This document shows, piece after piece, positions 1 through 7,481 of a DNA stretch of 17,569 nt. Numbering within the stretch: the stretch's first letter is position 1; each line of letters starts with the position of its first letter. Below the pieces are notes generated by a model. It saw only the letters and a program-made list of their open reading frames with translations. It searched no databases and was not told where the DNA came from. Source of the DNA: an uncultured Clostridium sp. (GTDB lineage: Bacteria; Bacillota; Clostridia; Lachnospirales; Lachnospiraceae); the NCBI GenBank assembly GCA_900547035.1, contig URFM01000066.1, positions 1 through 17,569 of the forward strand, read 5' to 3'. A program made the position numbers and the translations under genes.

Positions 1-353
1 CTGGGCGTCACCATGGGGCCCTTTAACAGCACGTCGCACTGCTTTACCTGCTCCAGCACGCATTCCGGCAGGCTCTGCAGAAGAGCCGCCCGGTTCTCAA
101 TGGTCATGCCCTCAATGTGGCGGATTTCAATTTTCCCGCTCTCAATCTCCGGCTTCACCAGGGTTTCCAGCACCCGCAGGGCCTGCTTCATGATGATGGG
201 GCCAATGCCGTCTCCCGGCATAACGCCTATCACGATTTTGTCCAGCTTGGAAAAATCCTTGGGCTCTCCCCCTGCCTTCATCCGTTCAATCCGCTCCAGC
301 TCCGACAAAATCAGCTCCCCAAACTGCCGTTTTGCATCCTCCAAAAACTCCAT
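1..353 (-). CDS. Isocitrate/isopropylmalate dehydrogenase family protein (5' part; runs off the left edge)
   Basis: This is the N-terminal 117 codons of an NAD(P)-dependent beta-decarboxylating dehydrogenase. The family oxidises and decarboxylates isocitrate, 3-isopropylmalate or related 2-hydroxy-diacids in the cytoplasm. The nucleotide-binding signature GDGIGP is at residues 47-52, and a KGPMVTP segment at 111-117 resembles the KGP-x-x-TP stretch of isocitrate dehydrogenase-type members. About 38 charged residues precede the first conserved strand, longer than the usual few residues in LeuB-type enzymes. The start is the ATG ending at 353, preceded by AAGGAGG about nine bases upstream; nearby upstream ATGs are out of frame or overlap that ribosome binding site. 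The gene lies downstream of a LysR-type regulator on the same strand but has its own promoter, so the regulator probably controls it. The catalytic C-terminal half is outside the window, so the substrate and a name (icd, leuB) cannot be decided. Confidence 0.85.
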   Translation of the reverse strand, partial: MEFLEDAKRQFGELILSELERIERMKAGGEPKDFSKLDKIVIGVMPGDGIGPIIMKQALRVLETLVKPEIESGKIEIRHIEGMTIENRAALLQSLPECVLEQVKQCDVLLKGPMVTP

Positions 354-398
354 AACGCATCCTCCTTCATACTGAACTCACGTTTTTCTTATGGCTTC

Positions 399-427
399 AG
401 TATAGCGGAAGATTTTATATAGGTAAA
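399..427 (-). promoter_or_regulatory. Promoter of the dehydrogenase gene
   Basis: On the minus strand, TTTACC (positions 422-427) and TATACT (399-404) are separated by exactly 17 bases, a good sigma-A-type promoter. It would start transcription near 392, about 40 bases before the ATG. The -35 box overlaps one copy of a direct repeat described separately, which suggests control by the neighbouring LysR protein. It is inferred from sequence only. Confidence 0.6.
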
Positions 428-457
428 ATACATTTTCATCCGGAACCCATATAGGTT
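417..457 (-). promoter_or_regulatory. Candidate LysR-type operator: direct repeats at about -30 and -60
   Basis: The octamer ATATAGGT (plus-strand reading) occurs at 417-424 and 449-456, 32 bp or about three helical turns apart. The distal copy sits in an imperfect 14-bp palindrome, AACCCATATAGGTT (444-457; 12 of 14 positions symmetric). Relative to the predicted start near 392, the distal site lies at about -52 to -65 and the proximal copy overlaps the -35 box. That matches the usual recognition-site and activation-site spacing of LysR-family activators. Binding is inferred. Confidence 0.4.
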
Positions 458-473
458 TTTTGCATTTCATCTC

Positions 474-1655
474 TTAAATCTGGTCCTGCTGTCTTTCCTT
501 CATCCGCTGTCTTAAAAGGCGGAGAAATTCCCGGCAGCAGCAGGGCAGCTCTTCCCCCTTGGGATAAGCAATCACAATCTTCCAGGAGGCCTCCAGCTCC
601 TCGCTGATTGGAACGCACAGGATTCCCTTCCGGTCGGACAGCAGAGTAGTATAGGACATGGGGAGAAGGGTCAGCCCCATACCGGCAGCCACCAGCCGTT
701 TCGCCGTCTCCATACTTTTGGTGGAACATAAAACCTTTGGCTTCACCTGGGCCTGGCTTAAAATCTCATCCGCCGTCTGGCGCAGCTTCTGCCCCCGTGC
801 CACCATAATAAAAGGCTCCCGTTCCAGTTCTTTCAGCTGCCGTTTCCCGATTGCTCCCTCCTTCAGCCCCAGCCGCTCTCCCCAGGAACTGGGCGCGGCC
901 AGACAGAATGGATCCACTCCCAGAATTTCATACTCCAGCGTTTCTTTTGGAGACTGAAAATGCATAATATTAAAATCCGTCCTGCCCTCCAGCACCATCC
1001 GGTCCAGCTCCACGGAATTGTTTTCAAAAAAACGGACTTCCACCCCCGGATAGAGAGCAGAAAAACGGGGCAGGATGTCCGGCAGCAGGCTAGTTCCCAG
1101 ATTGATGGGGATACCAAAGGACACCAGCCCCCGCTTCAGCTGCTGAAATTCCTCCAGCTGCCGGCGCATCTTCCGGTAAATCCCCGCCAACTCCTCCACC
1201 TGGTCCAGAAAACGGCTCCCCTCGTTCGTCTCCCGGACTCCGTCCTTCTCTCTGGTAAACAGGGCAAAGCCGCACTCCTCCTCCAGCTTCATCAAAATCT
1301 GGCTTAAGGAAGGCTGGGCGATGTAAAGGCTCTGGGCCGCTCTGGCGATTCCCTTTTCCCGGCGGATTCGGAGCAGGTACTCCATCTCCCGCTCCGTCAG
1401 ATTCCCCTCCTGCTTTCGGCCCATCTTCCGAAACACCCCGAGAGCCTGACGGGCCCAGGCAAAAAACGCCTCTCCCTCGCTGGTGGTTCTCAGGCCCAGG
1501 GAACCCCGGCGGAACAGAGGGCTTCCCAGCTCCTCCTCCAACCGCTTTAAGGAACGGGCCAGGGTAGAATATTCCCGGTCCAGTTCCCTGGCCGCTTGTC
1601 TCAGGCTGCCTGCCTTTTCAATGGCGGCCACGTATACCAGCTGACGTTCATCCAT
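474..1655 (-). CDS. LysR-family transcriptional regulator with two tandem N-terminal winged-helix domains
   Basis: This is a cytoplasmic DNA-binding regulator of 393 residues; ordinary LysR proteins are about 290-310. Residues 1-78 form a LysR-type winged helix (RQLVYVAAIEKAGSLRQAAR, then LKRLEEELGSPLFRR). A second, independently recognisable LysR winged helix follows at about 87-167 (MEYLLRIRREKGIARAAQSL, QPSLSQILMKLEEECGFALF). Each ends in a linker helix containing RKM. The effector-binding domain runs from about 173 to 385, beginning VSFGIPINLGTSLLPDILP. The start ATG ends at 1655, with a modest AAGGGAAG about ten bases upstream. The extra domain accounts for the added length and is read continuously in frame without a stop, so it does not look like a frameshift artefact. 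Its likely target is the downstream dehydrogenase gene. The effector is unknown. Confidence 0.9.
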   Translation of the reverse strand: MDERQLVYVAAIEKAGSLRQAARELDREYSTLARSLKRLEEELGSPLFRRGSLGLRTTSEGEAFFAWARQALGVFRKMGRKQEGNLTEREMEYLLRIRREKGIARAAQSLYIAQPSLSQILMKLEEECGFALFTREKDGVRETNEGSRFLDQVEELAGIYRKMRRQLEEFQQLKRGLVSFGIPINLGTSLLPDILPRFSALYPGVEVRFFENNSVELDRMVLEGRTDFNIMHFQSPKETLEYEILGVDPFCLAAPSSWGERLGLKEGAIGKRQLKELEREPFIMVARGQKLRQTADEILSQAQVKPKVLCSTKSMETAKRLVAAGMGLTLLPMSYTTLLSDRKGILCVPISEELEASWKIVIAYPKGEELPCCCREFLRLLRQRMKERQQDQI

Positions 1656-1698
1656 AAATGCGCTTCCCTTTTCATTATATTATGTCTTACAATGGTTT

Positions 1699-1715
1699 TG
1701 AGAACGGAGTTCTCA
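1699..1715. promoter_or_regulatory. Perfect 17-bp palindrome in the lysR leader
   Basis: TGAGAAC-GGA-GTTCTCA is a perfect inverted repeat with 7-bp arms and a 3-bp centre, 44-60 bases upstream of the lysR start codon. It may be an operator for autoregulation, since LysR proteins commonly bind interrupted dyads, or a small RNA hairpin. A TATAAT at 1674-1679 lies downstream of it with no good -35 box, which would place the palindrome over a -35 region. Confidence 0.45.
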
Positions 1716-1804
1716 GCAAAAATGGTTTATTTTCCCTTGCCACCAGGACTTGTCCTCCCCTCCACTATTTTTCCCATTGCTGTAGACATAAGACTTTCTG
1801 CTAT

Positions 1805-1833
1805 ATGATACACAATCCAACTCGCAGGCACAA
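1805..1833 (-). promoter_or_regulatory. Candidate promoter for the LysR gene
   Basis: On the minus strand, TTGTGC (1828-1833) and TATCAT (1805-1810) are 17 bases apart. It would give a leader of about 140 bases that includes the 1699-1715 palindrome. An alternative -10 (TATAAT, 1674-1679) lies much closer to the start codon. Which is used cannot be decided from sequence. The rest of the gap from 1656 to 1893 shows no gene and no convincing terminator for the upstream symporter gene. Confidence 0.35.
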
Positions 1834-1893
1834 GAAAATATACTGAAAGGCTTTCTGTTTTTACATGAAAGTTTTCAATGAGAATCCCGCTTC

Positions 1894-3264
1894 TTAATCC
1901 AGCGGTTTCTGATCCAGGGCCCGGCTCAGCTTCACCACCAGCCCGCTGAGGGCCAGCAGCGCCAGGGCGTTGGGGATTACCATCAGCCCGTTAAAGAAAT
2001 CCGCCAGTGACCACACCAGCTGCACTTTTAAAGCGGAGCCAATGACAATAAAAACACACACCAAAACAGAGTAGACAGCGGCGGCCTTCTTCCCAAACAG
2101 GTACTTCACATTGGTCAGGCCGAAGAAATGCCAGCCCAGGATAGTGGAATAGGCGAAAAACAGCAGACACACCGCCACAAAAACGATTCCGATGGAACCG
2201 AAGCCCTGGAAAAATGCCTCCTGGGTCAGAGCCGTGCCGTCCTTTCCACTGTTGATGACGCCAGTGGTCAAAATGGAGAATACGGTCAGGTTCAGGATAA
2301 TAAAGGTATCGATAAATACGCTGATCATGGCGCAGAGTCCCTGGTGATGGGGAGACTTCGCCTTGGCCCGAGCGTGGGCGTGGGGAGTGGAGCCCATTCC
2401 CGCCTCATTGGAGAACAGCCCTCTGGCTACGCCATAGCGGATAGCCTCCCGAACCGTGATGCCTGCCGCCGCGCCCACTACCGATGAGGGATTGAAGGCG
2501 CCCTTCAGAATCAGAAGAAAAGCTTCCGGAACGTGGGTAATGTTCATGCCGATGAGAATCAGGCTTCCCACAATATAGAATCCCGCCATAATAGGAACCA
2601 ACTTCTCCACCACTGCGGCCAGCCGCTTGGTCCCGCCCAGGAAAATCACCAGGGACAGAGCCGCGATGACCGCTCCCACCGCTACCGGCGGCACGTTCAG
2701 GTTGCAGAGGGCGAACACCTCGGAAAATGCCGCGCCGATGGAATTGGACTGAACCATATTTCCCATAAAGCCCAGGGCCAGGATGATAAAAACGGCAAAC
2801 AGCACCGCCAGGACCCGGCCGAAGGCGCCCTTAAAAGCCGCCTTGATGTAGTAGACCGGCCCTCCCGTCACCTCTCCGTCCACCTCAGTTTTGTACTGCT
2901 GGGCCAAAACCGCCTCCGCATAGATAGTAGCCATACCGAAAAAGGCGGACAGCCACATCCAGAAGATGGCCCCCGGCCCTCCTCCGATTAAGGCGGTAGC
3001 CGCTCCCGCCAGGTTTCCCGTTCCCACCTGGGCGGCGATGGCCGTAGCTACCGACTGAAAGGGCGTCATTTCACCCTTCTCATGCTTTTCACCGTTCATA
3101 TTGAAATTGCCGAATACCAGCTTGAACCCTTCTTTAAATCGTCTCACCTGGATAAACCGGAGCCGGATGGTATAGTAAATTCCGGTCCCAAATAATACCG
3201 CTACCAGGAAATAGCTCATCAAAAACTCATTTCCTTTTTCCACCAAGTTCAATAATGCGTCCAT
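1894..3264 (-). CDS. Sodium:alanine/glycine symporter, AGCS family
   Basis: This is an integral membrane carrier of 456 residues that takes up alanine and/or glycine with Na+. The family signature is visible at about residues 75-110 (AAQVGTGNLAG, then GGPGAIFWMWLSAFFGM), followed by YAEAVLAQQYK and GGPVYYI, all typical of AGCS proteins. About ten hydrophobic segments span the chain, and the length is normal for the family. The start ATG ends at 3264, with GAGGAGG eleven bases upstream; an ATG six bases earlier is out of frame. The gene stands alone behind a glycine riboswitch, which favours glycine as a physiological substrate. Glycine-responsive control of AGCS transporters is well known in Bacillota. 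Transport direction cannot be read from sequence. Confidence 0.93.
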   Translation of the reverse strand: MDALLNLVEKGNEFLMSYFLVAVLFGTGIYYTIRLRFIQVRRFKEGFKLVFGNFNMNGEKHEKGEMTPFQSVATAIAAQVGTGNLAGAATALIGGGPGAIFWMWLSAFFGMATIYAEAVLAQQYKTEVDGEVTGGPVYYIKAAFKGAFGRVLAVLFAVFIILALGFMGNMVQSNSIGAAFSEVFALCNLNVPPVAVGAVIAALSLVIFLGGTKRLAAVVEKLVPIMAGFYIVGSLILIGMNITHVPEAFLLILKGAFNPSSVVGAAAGITVREAIRYGVARGLFSNEAGMGSTPHAHARAKAKSPHHQGLCAMISVFIDTFIILNLTVFSILTTGVINSGKDGTALTQEAFFQGFGSIGIVFVAVCLLFFAYSTILGWHFFGLTNVKYLFGKKAAAVYSVLVCVFIVIGSALKVQLVWSLADFFNGLMVIPNALALLALSGLVVKLSRALDQKPLD

Positions 3265-3297
3265 TTGTCATGTATCCTCCTCTTTTTTGCATGGTAC

Positions 3298-3328
3298 AAA
3301 AAAACAGAGCTGACATTTCGTCAGCTCT
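3298..3328 (-). terminator. Riboswitch expression-platform terminator
   Basis: Perfect 9-bp inverted repeat AGAGCTGAC / GTCAGCTCT with a five-base loop, followed on the minus strand by TG and seven T residues (3298-3304). It lies between the glycine aptamer and the symporter start codon, so it is the intrinsic terminator that the aptamer probably controls. Just before it, CTCTTTGGAGAG offers an alternative pairing for the terminator's AGAG arm. Confidence 0.85.
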
Positions 3329-3346
3329 CCAAAGAGTAGAACATCT

Positions 3347-3397
3347 GCATACAACGGCCTTTTGAAATTCTCAAAGCGCATTGTGTTTTTTGTATGC
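3347..3397 (-). other. Linker hairpin next to the glycine aptamer (ghost-aptamer-like)
   Basis: GCATACAA (3347-3354) pairs perfectly with TTGTATGC (3390-3397), closing a structured stretch that contains further partial pairing (CTTTGA against TTCAAAAG). It sits directly 3' of the single aptamer, where a second aptamer would begin in a tandem glycine riboswitch. Single glycine aptamers are known to need such a flanking helix, often called a ghost aptamer. The assignment is inferred from position. Confidence 0.45.
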
Positions 3398-3489
3398 CCT
3401 GTCCTTTTGCCTGAGAGATCGGTCGGGACCTGAACGGCCCGGCCTTACACCTTCGGCGCTCCCCTTTAGGGGAGACTCTCCAGAGTGGT
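3397..3489 (-). ncRNA. Glycine riboswitch, single aptamer
   Basis: The minus strand carries the conserved glycine-aptamer elements in order: CTCTGGAGAG at the 5' side, a GC-rich stem-loop (CTCCCC TAAA GGGGAG), the CGCCGAAGG core, a second variable stem, then CTCTCAGGCAAAAGGACAG. P1 can form between CTCTG and CAGGG. Only one aptamer is present rather than the common tandem pair. A short hairpin (GGTCTT/AAGACC, 3487-3510) lies just 5' of it. With the downstream terminator and AGCS gene, the expected behaviour is antitermination when glycine is abundant; the switching direction is inferred from the family. Confidence 0.92.
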
Positions 3490-3516
3490 CTTCCTTTTTG
3501 AAAAAAGACCTTCTCT

Positions 3517-3545
3517 ACTGTACCACGAAACAGGGCGTTTTACAA
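3517..3545 (-). promoter_or_regulatory. Promoter of the glycine riboswitch-symporter transcript
   Basis: TTGTAA (3540-3545) and TACAGT (3517-3522) on the minus strand are spaced by 17 bases. The predicted start near 3510 begins at the hairpin that precedes the aptamer and gives a leader of about 245 bases. The promoter starts immediately after the stop codon of the last peptide-transporter gene. Confidence 0.6.
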
Positions 3546-3547
3546 TA

Positions 3548-4537
3548 CTATTTTTTGTCGTCATACAGATGACATGCCACCATATGGCCGCCTCCTACGT
3601 CGTGAAGCTCCGGAATCTGCTCATCGCAAACCGTGCCCATCTTCTTAAAGCATCTCGAGCAGAACCGGCAGCCCTTGGGCGGGTTGATGGGCGTAGGCAC
3701 ATCGCCGCTCAAAATAATCCGCTCTTTCTTGTGAAGCACATCTGTGGAGGGAATGGCGGACAGCAAGGCCTGAGTGTAGGGATTTAAAGGATTATCGTAA
3801 ATCTCTTTCTTGGAGGCCACTTCCATCAGTTTTCCCAAATACATCACTCCCACCCGGTCGCTGATATGTTTCACCACATTTAAGCCGTGAGCGATAAACA
3901 GGTAAGTAAGGCCGAACTCTTCCTTTAAGTCATCCAGCAAATTCAGCACCTGAGCCTGAATGGATACGTCCAGAGCGGAAACAGGCTCATCACAGACGAT
4001 CAGCTTTGGCTGCACTGCCAGGGCTCTGGCGATCCCCACTCTCTGGCGCTGTCCGCCGGAAAACTCATGAGGATAGCGGTTTCTCTGATGATTTGCCAGT
4101 CCCACGCAGTTTAGCAGATAGGTTACCCGGTCCTCAATCTGATTTTCCGGGAGAAGATGGTTGATGCGAATGGGCTCGGCGATAATGTCTCCGATGGTCA
4201 TCCGGGGATTTAAGGATGCATAGGGATCCTGGAAAATCAGCTGGATATCCTTACAGTATTTCCTCCGCTCCTTGTGGGACAGCTTGGTCAGGTCCGTTCC
4301 ATTATAAATGATCTGCCCATCCGTAGGCTTATAAAGGTCCACCAGCATTTTTCCGATGGTAGATTTTCCGCAGCCGGACTCACCTACCAGGCCCAGGGCC
4401 TCTCCCTCGTAAATTTTAAAGGATACGTCGTCCACCGCCTTCAGGACCGCCTTGGGCTTTCCAAAAAAATCGGTTTCCACCGTAAAATACTTCTTCAGGT
4501 TCTTTACTTCCAAAAGGACTTTCTTCTCTTCGCTCAT
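3548..4537 (-). CDS. dppF: Peptide ABC transporter ATP-binding protein, DppF/OppF type
   Basis: This is one of two cytoplasmic ATPases powering peptide uptake, 329 residues long. Walker A is GESGCGKST (52-60), the Q-loop is in LIFQDPYASLNP (about 100-111), the ABC signature is FSGGQRQR (159-166) and Walker B is LIVCDEP (179-185). The H-loop reads AHGLN around His217, where close relatives usually have HDL. After the nucleotide-binding fold comes the C-terminal region typical of oligopeptide/dipeptide ATPases, with four cysteines in PPKGCRFCSRC, TVCDEQ and VACHLY. The ATG (ending 4537) directly abuts the stop codon of the preceding ATPase gene, and its GGAGG lies inside that gene's end, so the two are translationally coupled. 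It is the last gene of the operon; no terminator is evident after it. Confidence 0.93.
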   Translation of the reverse strand: MSEEKKVLLEVKNLKKYFTVETDFFGKPKAVLKAVDDVSFKIYEGEALGLVGESGCGKSTIGKMLVDLYKPTDGQIIYNGTDLTKLSHKERRKYCKDIQLIFQDPYASLNPRMTIGDIIAEPIRINHLLPENQIEDRVTYLLNCVGLANHQRNRYPHEFSGGQRQRVGIARALAVQPKLIVCDEPVSALDVSIQAQVLNLLDDLKEEFGLTYLFIAHGLNVVKHISDRVGVMYLGKLMEVASKKEIYDNPLNPYTQALLSAIPSTDVLHKKERIILSGDVPTPINPPKGCRFCSRCFKKMGTVCDEQIPELHDVGGGHMVACHLYDDKK

Positions 4538-5512
4538 TTACTGGTCCTCCACTTCATCGCTTTCCAGAAAGCATCTCACTTTTCTGCCGTTGCCCTGATC
4601 CACCAGAGCCGGCATATGTTCCCGGCATTTTTCCATGCAATGGTCGCAGCGGTCCGCAAAGGCGCATCCCTTTGGCAGATGGGTGGGGTCCGGAACAATG
4701 CCCTTGATCATATAGAGGCGCTTCCGGTCTTCATCCAGCTTAGGAATGGAATCCAGCAGTCCTCTGGTGTAGGGATGCTTCGGGTCGGTAAACAAATCCA
4801 GCACCTTAGCCTGCTCCACCACGCGGCCGCAGTACATAACCACCACACGGTCCGCCGTCTCCGCAACCACGCCCAGGTCATGGGTAATAAGAAGCACCGC
4901 CATTCCCAGTTTCTTTCTCAGACGGTTAATCAGATCCAGAATCTGAGCCTGAATGGTAACATCCAGAGCCGTAGTCGGCTCATCGGCGATTAAAAGCTCC
5001 GGATGGCAGGACAGGGCCATGGCAATCATCACTCTCTGACGCATTCCTCCGGACATCTGGTGGGGATAGTCATAGGCTCTCCGCTCCGGAGCCGGAATGC
5101 TGACTAAATCCAGCATCTCGATAGAGCGCTTTAACGCTTCCTCCTTGCTGACCTTCTCATGAGTCAGGATATTCTCCATAATCTGATCCTTAATCCGGTA
5201 AACAGGATTGAGAGAGGTCATGGGTTCCTGGAAAATCATAGAAATTTTGTCTCCCCGAATCTGCTCCATCTCCCTGGTATTCTTCTTCAGCAGGTCTTCT
5301 CCGTTAAACAGGATCTGCCCTCCCACAATCTTGCCCGGATCCCGGATCAGTCCCATAATGGATAAGGAGGTTACGCTCTTTCCGGAGCCGGACTCGCCTA
5401 CTACTGCCAGGATTTCTCCTTTCTCCACCTCAAAGCTGACGCCGTTTACCGCCTTTACCTGTCCGCGCTTTACACGGAACTCTGTTTCCAGATTTTTAAC
5501 TTCCAATAACAT
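4538..5512 (-). CDS. dppD: Peptide ABC transporter ATP-binding protein, DppD/OppD type
   Basis: This is the first of the two ATPase subunits, 324 residues, acting as a heterodimer with the DppF-like protein at the cytoplasmic face of the permeases. Walker A is GESGSGKS (39-46), the Q-loop is [12 protein letters not shown] (92-103), the signature is MSGGMRQR (153-160), Walker B is LLIADEP (173-179) and the H-loop is THDLG with His211. The C-terminal cysteine-rich peptide-transporter region is present ([16 protein letters not shown]). Length is typical. The ATG ends at 5512 with GGAGG eight bases upstream, 12 bases after the permease stop codon. Substrate range (di-, oligo- or modified peptides) cannot be read from this subunit. 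Confidence 0.93.
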   Translation of the reverse strand: MLLEVKNLETEFRVKRGQVKAVNGVSFEVEKGEILAVVGESGSGKSVTSLSIMGLIRDPGKIVGGQILFNGEDLLKKNTREMEQIRGDKISMIFQEPMTSLNPVYRIKDQIMENILTHEKVSKEEALKRSIEMLDLVSIPAPERRAYDYPHQMSGGMRQRVMIAMALSCHPELLIADEPTTALDVTIQAQILDLINRLRKKLGMAVLLITHDLGVVAETADRVVVMYCGRVVEQAKVLDLFTDPKHPYTRGLLDSIPKLDEDRKRLYMIKGIVPDPTHLPKGCAFADRCDHCMEKCREHMPALVDQGNGRKVRCFLESDEVEDQ

Positions 5513-5524
5513 GATGCGTCCTCC

Positions 5525-6424
5525 TTATACTCGTTCTTTCGGATCCAGGGCATCACGCAGCCCATCTCCGAACAGATTGAAGGCCAGAACCGCAATGGTG
5601 ATAGCCAGGCCAGGGAAAATCAGAGTGTAGGGCGCGGAAAAGATATAGGTTCTAGCCCTTCCCAGCATATCGCCCCACTCCGCCATAGGAGGCTGAACAC
5701 CCATTCCGAGGAATCCCAAAGCAGCGGTATCCAGAATCGCCGTGGAGATTCCCAGAGTGGCGCGGACCACGATGGAAGACACCACATTTGGCAAAATGTG
5801 ACGGAAAATAATCCGACCATCGGAATTTCCGATTACCTTGGCCGCCGCCACATAGTCATTTTCCTTTACCGATAAAATGGAACTGCGGACAATTCTGGCA
5901 TACTCAGGGATCGACACGGTTCCGATGGCAATGACTGCCTTGTCCAGACCTTTTCCCAAAGCGGCCATCAGGGTAATCGCCAGCAGAATGGAAGGGATAG
6001 ACAGCATAATGTCCATACACCGCATAATAAATCCGTCCACTCTTCCTCCGAAGTATCCGGCCACAGAACCCAGGACCGTTCCGATTACCAGGGAATAGGC
6101 CACCGCGGAGATCCCCACCATCAGGGAAATCTTAGTACCGGAAAGAATACGGGAATAAATGTCACGCCCCAGCTGATCGGTTCCGAACCAGTGGTCCGCG
6201 CAGGGCGGAATAAAGGACATGGACATATTGGAATATTCCGGATCCCAGGGCGCCAAAAGATCGCCGAAGGCGGCCAGGAACAACAGAATAATGATAACAA
6301 CCAGTCCCGCCACGGCGGCTCTGTTTTTCTTAAGGGTATCCCACATTACTCTAAGCTGGGATTCCGGGCGCTCAATCTGTTCAGCGCCTCCTTCACCCTG
6401 TACATTTTTCTTCTTTCCAAACAT
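5525..6424 (-). CDS. dppC: Peptide ABC transporter permease, DppC/OppC type
   Basis: This is an inner-membrane permease of 299 residues. A charged N-terminus carries the first long hydrophobic segment at about 35-58, and the binding-protein-dependent permease domain occupies about 95-295. The cytoplasmic coupling motif that contacts the ATPases is visible as EYARIVRSSIL followed by ENDYVAAAKVIG and RHILPN. The GADHWFGTD-like phrase ADHWFGTDQLGRDIYSR, characteristic of DppC/OppC, is present around 77-93. The start ATG ends at 6424 with AGGAGG eight bases upstream and only three bases after the DppB-like stop, indicating tight co-transcription. Confidence 0.93.
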   Translation of the reverse strand: MFGKKKNVQGEGGAEQIERPESQLRVMWDTLKKNRAAVAGLVVIIILLFLAAFGDLLAPWDPEYSNMSMSFIPPCADHWFGTDQLGRDIYSRILSGTKISLMVGISAVAYSLVIGTVLGSVAGYFGGRVDGFIMRCMDIMLSIPSILLAITLMAALGKGLDKAVIAIGTVSIPEYARIVRSSILSVKENDYVAAAKVIGNSDGRIIFRHILPNVVSSIVVRATLGISTAILDTAALGFLGMGVQPPMAEWGDMLGRARTYIFSAPYTLIFPGLAITIAVLAFNLFGDGLRDALDPKERV

Positions 6425-6427
6425 GGG

Positions 6428-7444
6428 TCAGGCCTCCTTCTTTGCGTATTTGATTCTGGGATCGAGGAAAGCATAAATTACGTCCACGATCAGGTTCATC
6501 AGTACGAAAATCACCGCAATCAGGAGCACGACGCCCTGCACCACGGGGAAGTCCGACTTCATAATGCACTGCACCGTATAGTTTCCGATGCCCGGCCAGG
6601 AGTATACCGACTCCGTCAAAACCGCTCCGCCAAGCAGAGACCCCAGCTGCAGGCCGATTACCGTAGCAACGGGAAGCATGGCATTTCTCAGAGCATGGCG
6701 CTTATTGACCTTTTTCTCCGGTACACCCTTGGCTCTGGCAGTGCGGATATAGTCCTGATTCAGGGTTTCCAGCATGCTGGAACGGGTCATACGTGCAATG
6801 ATAGCCATGGAGTAAAGGCTCAAGGTGATAGCCGGAAGCACCATATGCCGCAGAGCATCCACCAGCGCCTCCGTATTTCCTGTCAGAATACTATCTATAA
6901 TCATAAAGCCGGTTATGGTATCGGGGCGCAGGGCCGGATCGATTCTTCCCGTAGAAGGCAGCCAGTGAAGAGTACCGGAAAACAGGATAATCAGCAGAAT
7001 TCCCAGCCAGAAGATCGGAATGGATACGCCTACCAGGGACAACAGCATTCCCCCGTTATCAAAGATGGAATTCTTCCGGACCGCGGAAATCACGCCGATC
7101 GCAATTCCCAGAACAGAAGCCAGAATAATCGCCACTACCGCCAACTCCACAGTTGCCGGAAAACGAGATATGATTTCTTGGGTTACCGGGGTCTTGGTAT
7201 AGTAGGATGTTCCCAGATCTCCCGTCAACGCGCCTTTAATAAAATCAATATACTGTATTACAATGGGATCATTGAGTCCATTGGCCTCTCTCCAGGCCTC
7301 CATGCTTTCCTGGGTAGCATGCTGTCCCAGCACAATAGCCGCCGGGTCCGGCGCGCAGACCCGCATCAGGAAAAATACGATCAGCGATACGCCAAACAAA
7401 ACGGGAATCAGCTGCAGCAGCCGCTTCACAATGTATTTTGCCAT
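6428..7444 (-). CDS. dppB: Peptide ABC transporter permease, DppB/OppB type
   Basis: This is an inner-membrane permease of 338 residues. It begins MAKYIVKRLLQLIPVLFGVS, the usual OppB/DppB opening with its first membrane segment. It has a periplasmic-side stretch to about residue 95, then the permease domain with several membrane helices. The coupling loop reads DYIRTARAKGVPEKKV, followed by LRNAMLPV, as in the family. The start ATG ends at 7444 after AAAGGAG. It is separated from the binding-protein gene by about 180 bases containing two hairpins, while the genes after it are almost abutting. Confidence 0.93.
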   Translation of the reverse strand: MAKYIVKRLLQLIPVLFGVSLIVFFLMRVCAPDPAAIVLGQHATQESMEAWREANGLNDPIVIQYIDFIKGALTGDLGTSYYTKTPVTQEIISRFPATVELAVVAIILASVLGIAIGVISAVRKNSIFDNGGMLLSLVGVSIPIFWLGILLIILFSGTLHWLPSTGRIDPALRPDTITGFMIIDSILTGNTEALVDALRHMVLPAITLSLYSMAIIARMTRSSMLETLNQDYIRTARAKGVPEKKVNKRHALRNAMLPVATVIGLQLGSLLGGAVLTESVYSWPGIGNYTVQCIMKSDFPVVQGVVLLIAVIFVLMNLIVDVIYAFLDPRIKYAKKEA

Positions 7445-7481
7445 AGTTTTTCTCTCCTTTGCTTATGGTCGTTCCCAGACA

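Noticed and set aside
1840..1893. Possible terminator after the symporter gene (GAAAG-C-CTTTC and nearby T-rich bases)
   Set aside because: The stem is only five bases with a one-base loop and there is no proper T-run directly after it.
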